From NCBI RefSeq assembly GCF_004359215.1, contig NC_090615.1, positions 3,471,383-3,500,628 of the forward strand: a stretch of DNA of 29,246 bases, written 5' to 3'. The notes under the pieces were generated by a model. It was not told the origin of the DNA and did no database searches. It saw nothing but the letters and a program-made list of their open reading frames with translations. This document shows positions 26,284 to 29,246 of this stretch, piece after piece (the stretch's first letter is position 1; each line of letters begins with the position of its first letter). The translations under genes were made by a program, and so were the position numbers. The stretch comes from Bremia lactucae (taxonomy: Eukaryota; Oomycota; Peronosporomycetes; Peronosporales; Peronosporaceae).

Positions 26284-29246
26284 GATGCGTTCGCATCCTA
26301 CGAGGCAATTCTATTGTTTACGCATTGCCTCTGCGATGCAGTCCACGGAATGACCCAATGAACTTGGGTAGTAACTTACTGCTTTCCACATTAGTGACTA
26401 CACGCTTAGGTAAGTTTACCGTAAAGAGTAGTACTAGGTCATTAATTTTAAATGAAAAGACGTTTGCTCTTCAATGTTTGTCTGCGTTCCGTTTCTGGCG
26501 GTCCACTGCGTTAGCAATGGAATCCTGTACGAAACGGATTACTGATTGTCGAGCCAGCAAATATTCCTCTGCTTACTCATTTGTTTTGTCTTTTCCAGTG
26601 CGCATTGTGTGCACTGCCATGAGATCTTTCTCATATTCGATGTCGATTGCTTCGACATCGACATCGTTCGCGTCGTTGTTAGCTTCGCGCGTTATGAGCA
26701 GGAGCCAGAAAGGATATTGCTTGTGTGAGTCCCCCCCCAAAACTCGCTCCAATTTGGATACGATTGGACGTAACCTCGACGTACCTCTTCGAGGACGCGA
26801 TTTACGCTTTCCGTCTGACCATCTGTCTCAGGATGATCAGAAGTTGACATAGTCAGCCGTGTTCCGAGAGATCGGAACAGGGATTGCCAAAACTCCGCCG
26901 TAAACCGTGGATCTCTATCCGAGACCAGTTCACGGGGTAACCCGTGGAGTTTAAATACCGTGTCGATAAAGACACGGGCACAACCCGGAGCCGTGATCGA
27001 CTCTGGTACTGCAGCAATTGTACCATCTTGCTGAATCTGTCTACAAAAACAAGGATTCCATTGTTTTTGTGATCGTCTTTGGGAAATCTGAAGACGAAGT
27101 CCATAGATACGGACTGCCAACACTCTGCCGGAAGTGGTAGAGGTTGGAGAGGTGCACGGGATGAAGGGCTAGGCTTCACCCGTTGACATACCTCGCAAGA
27201 ACAAATGTACTTGCGCACGAACTGATACTGGCGGGGCCAGTAAACGTGACTTACTGTGAAATATGTTTTCTCACGCCCATGATGCCCACTTGTTGGTACT
27301 CACACATGGTGCGCAAGCGCAAATCATTGTGAGTTGGGACGACGACACGTGGAGTGTCGCCGGCAACGGCTGTGTAATACAATAAGCCGTTGCAAGTTGT
27401 GTATCTATCGGATGATGATCGATAAAAAGCCGGTAAATCTTTAAAAGATTTATCGGATGGATTCATCAGATGATTAATTAAACCCAGAAGATCCTTATCT
27501 TCTGCGTAGGCTTTCTTTATGTCATCAAACAAGGTTGATGACGGAACACATGCAATGAGTGCTGAAACAGTGGGATTAAATCCACTGTTGGAATGCGCAG
27601 CCGGCTCGAAATCGGGCCGGCGTGATAACGCATCAGCGACGACATTGAGTCGTCCTGATTTATATTCGACGGAGAAATTATACTCCGCGAAGAAGGATAG
27701 CCACGACGCCATACTTTGCGAGAGGTGTGGGCTGTTTACGGCCGTGCGTAATGACGCATGGTCCGTATATACGATGAACGGTCAATTTTCGAGGAGATAG
27801 AACCTAAATTTTGCCACTGCATATTTCATGGCAAGGAGTTCCTTTTCATGCACTGGGTGATTGCGTTCAGCTGGTTGCAGCTGACGCGTTAACGCACAAC
27901 CGATTGCGAAATCGCTAACGTCACAGCCCACATGAAATGGTATGTCTTGATCTGCAATCGCCAAGATGAACGATTGCATCAAACTTTGCTTGATACCTTC
28001 AAAGGAACGCTGACAAACAGCGTTCCATGCCATTTCTCGTCTTTTTTCAAGAGACGAGAGAGATGAACTGTCATCTCGGCATAAATGCGGGAGTACTTCT
28101 GCAAGCACGCCGCTAAACCAAGGAACTTTCTAAGTCCCTTGACGTCGACTGGATCTGGCTAATCGGTAATTGCCTTGATCTTTTCGGAATCAGGGCGCAC
28201 GCCGTGTATATCGAAGATGCACCCAAGAAGCGGTATTTCGCTTGCAGCGCATATACACTTCTTGTGATTTGCTTGCAACTTATGCTTTCGCATTGGTGTG
28301 AGAACCTGACAAACGTAAGTTTTATGAGCTTCCACGTTCGTCTTTCCGTCCATCGCTCGGCTATGGACGAATGCATCGTTAAAAAAACTTGGTGCGAATT
28401 CTCGCACCGGTTTCGTTACGCATCTGTTGAATAATGCAGGGGCGTTACTAAGCCTCTGTGGCATTACTAGCCATTCCCAGAGCATCCCACTGGGAGTGCT
28501 CACTGCTGTGTACGGATGTTCCGTTCACGCATAAGGATCTGATAGAATCGATTTATTAGATAAATAGACGTAAAGATGGCACTCTTAGACATACCATCTA
28601 TGATTACGTCTTTTCTAGGTATCGGCGTTTGAGTCGGTACTGTTGCAGCATTCAGTTTGTTGAATACGTGCACTATGCGCCACCCTCCGGTGGCTTTTCG
28701 CACACAGAAGGTCGGAGAGCTATGTGGGGAGGTTGACTCCCTTACATGGCCCGCTTTTAATCGATCGATAAAGAATTTATCGATCGCAAGTACTTGTTCA
28801 CGAGGCAGTGGCCACTGCTTCATGACACAGTACTTCGAGCCCGGTTTGAGCTCGATCTCATGTCGAGTGCCTTTATCCTTAGGCAACTCGCATGGAACTG
28901 CTTCAGGGAATACATCCCTGAATTCTATTAAATCCTCGTATAGAGGATTTCCCTTGAGTGACTCCCAAGATTGAGTACTGTATCTTTCAATCCGAGTCTT
29001 CACATCGAGGACACTTTCGTCCATCGATGAGCTGCTGAGAACCCGTTCGTTCTCTGCAAAAATTACCGCTGACCGAATGTCGGTTACGTAATCGTCCTCT
29101 GTGACGAGTACGCAGATCTGCTTGATTTTCCCACAATGCAGATCTCTCAAGAACCGCTTAGGTTCTAGGGTTGGTAATTGAGTTATCTCCGAAGTTAACT
29201 TCGGAGGCGCATACAGATCAAGAGTAGAAGCGCCTACTCTCGATCC
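25575..29246 (-). pseudogene. Gypsy pol, copy B: RT, RNase H, integrase, chromodomain
   Basis: The most complete pol here, entering from the right edge. The PR-RT spacer and RT N-terminus (29150-28500) include LPREQVLAIDKFF and GGWRIVHVFNKLN. The RT palm aspartate position reads FTSIYLINRFYQI and the later YxDD box reads FFND (28159-28503), so both catalytic sites are lost. RNase H with CDVSDFAIG is at 28108-27782, the linker at 27712-27251, the integrase finger CEVCQRVKP at 27190 and the core D, D, E regions (SMDFVF, SDRDPRF, DHPETDGQTE) at 27100-26790. About 110 bp of integrase present in copy A is deleted near 26712-26740. The chromodomain frame (26051-25575) is intact and ends in a basic tail (HRKTRAPGACKSIAKR). 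The element is dead by itself. Confidence 0.88.
25721..26711. repeat. 991-bp identical repeat, copy B
   Basis: Partner of 22898-23888. It covers the chromodomain, linker and integrase tail on the minus strand and the aORF coiled coil on the plus strand. Confidence 0.93.

Noticed and set aside
1..29246. CRISPR array, prokaryotic operon or integrated virus
   Set aside because: No spaced direct repeats or viral hallmark genes were seen; spliceosomal introns and element types are eukaryotic.

Overview
The window looks like nuclear DNA of an oomycete, most likely of the Phytophthora/downy-mildew group. The evidence is a set of compact eukaryotic genes with 50-80 bp GT-AG introns, Ty3/Gypsy chromodomain retrotransposons whose pol resembles the oomycete type, a pogo/Tigger DNA transposon, a MULE remnant and a tRNA-derived SINE. 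All identifications are by eye. No database search was run and the species is not determined.

Layout. 1-1727 is the 5' end of a minus-strand Gypsy element (LTR, primer-binding site, decayed gag) that runs off the left edge. 1741-3926 is an apparently intact pogo/Tigger transposon with 25-bp perfect TIRs and a TA target duplication. 4187-17530 is a gene island: an RRP3/DDX47-type DEAD-box helicase, a dead Cdh1/Fizzy-related WD40 gene carrying a SINE, an unrecognised coding relic, a Ulp1-like C48 protease, a four-exon choline/ethanolamine phosphotransferase, a dead legumain-type (C13) protease, a small four-exon ankyrin gene, a SulP-STAS-cyclic-nucleotide-binding permease, and a decayed MULE. 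From 18102 to the right edge everything is nested, rearranged Gypsy sequence.

Main discoveries. (1) Just inside the 3' LTR of the minus-strand Gypsy elements lies a long open frame on the opposite strand. It starts about 80 bp from the LTR and runs back into pol, overlapping the chromodomain and integrase C-terminus. It encodes an acidic N-terminus, a conserved central region, a cysteine cluster and a coiled coil. It appears in three partial copies (18629, 21721, 25091). (2) All the Gypsy-derived DNA, whatever strand or region, is packed with short perfect inverted repeats with 6-14 bp arms and loops of mostly 2-9 nt. The neighbouring host genes and the other transposon classes do not show this to my eye.

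The two right-hand pol copies form a 2.8-kb direct duplication with an internal block of 991 bp that is identical base for base, flanked by clearly diverged sequence. That pattern points to recent conversion, template switching during reverse transcription, or an assembly artefact. The host genes do not form a pathway. The only shared control region suggested is the short gap between the divergent protease and phosphotransferase genes.
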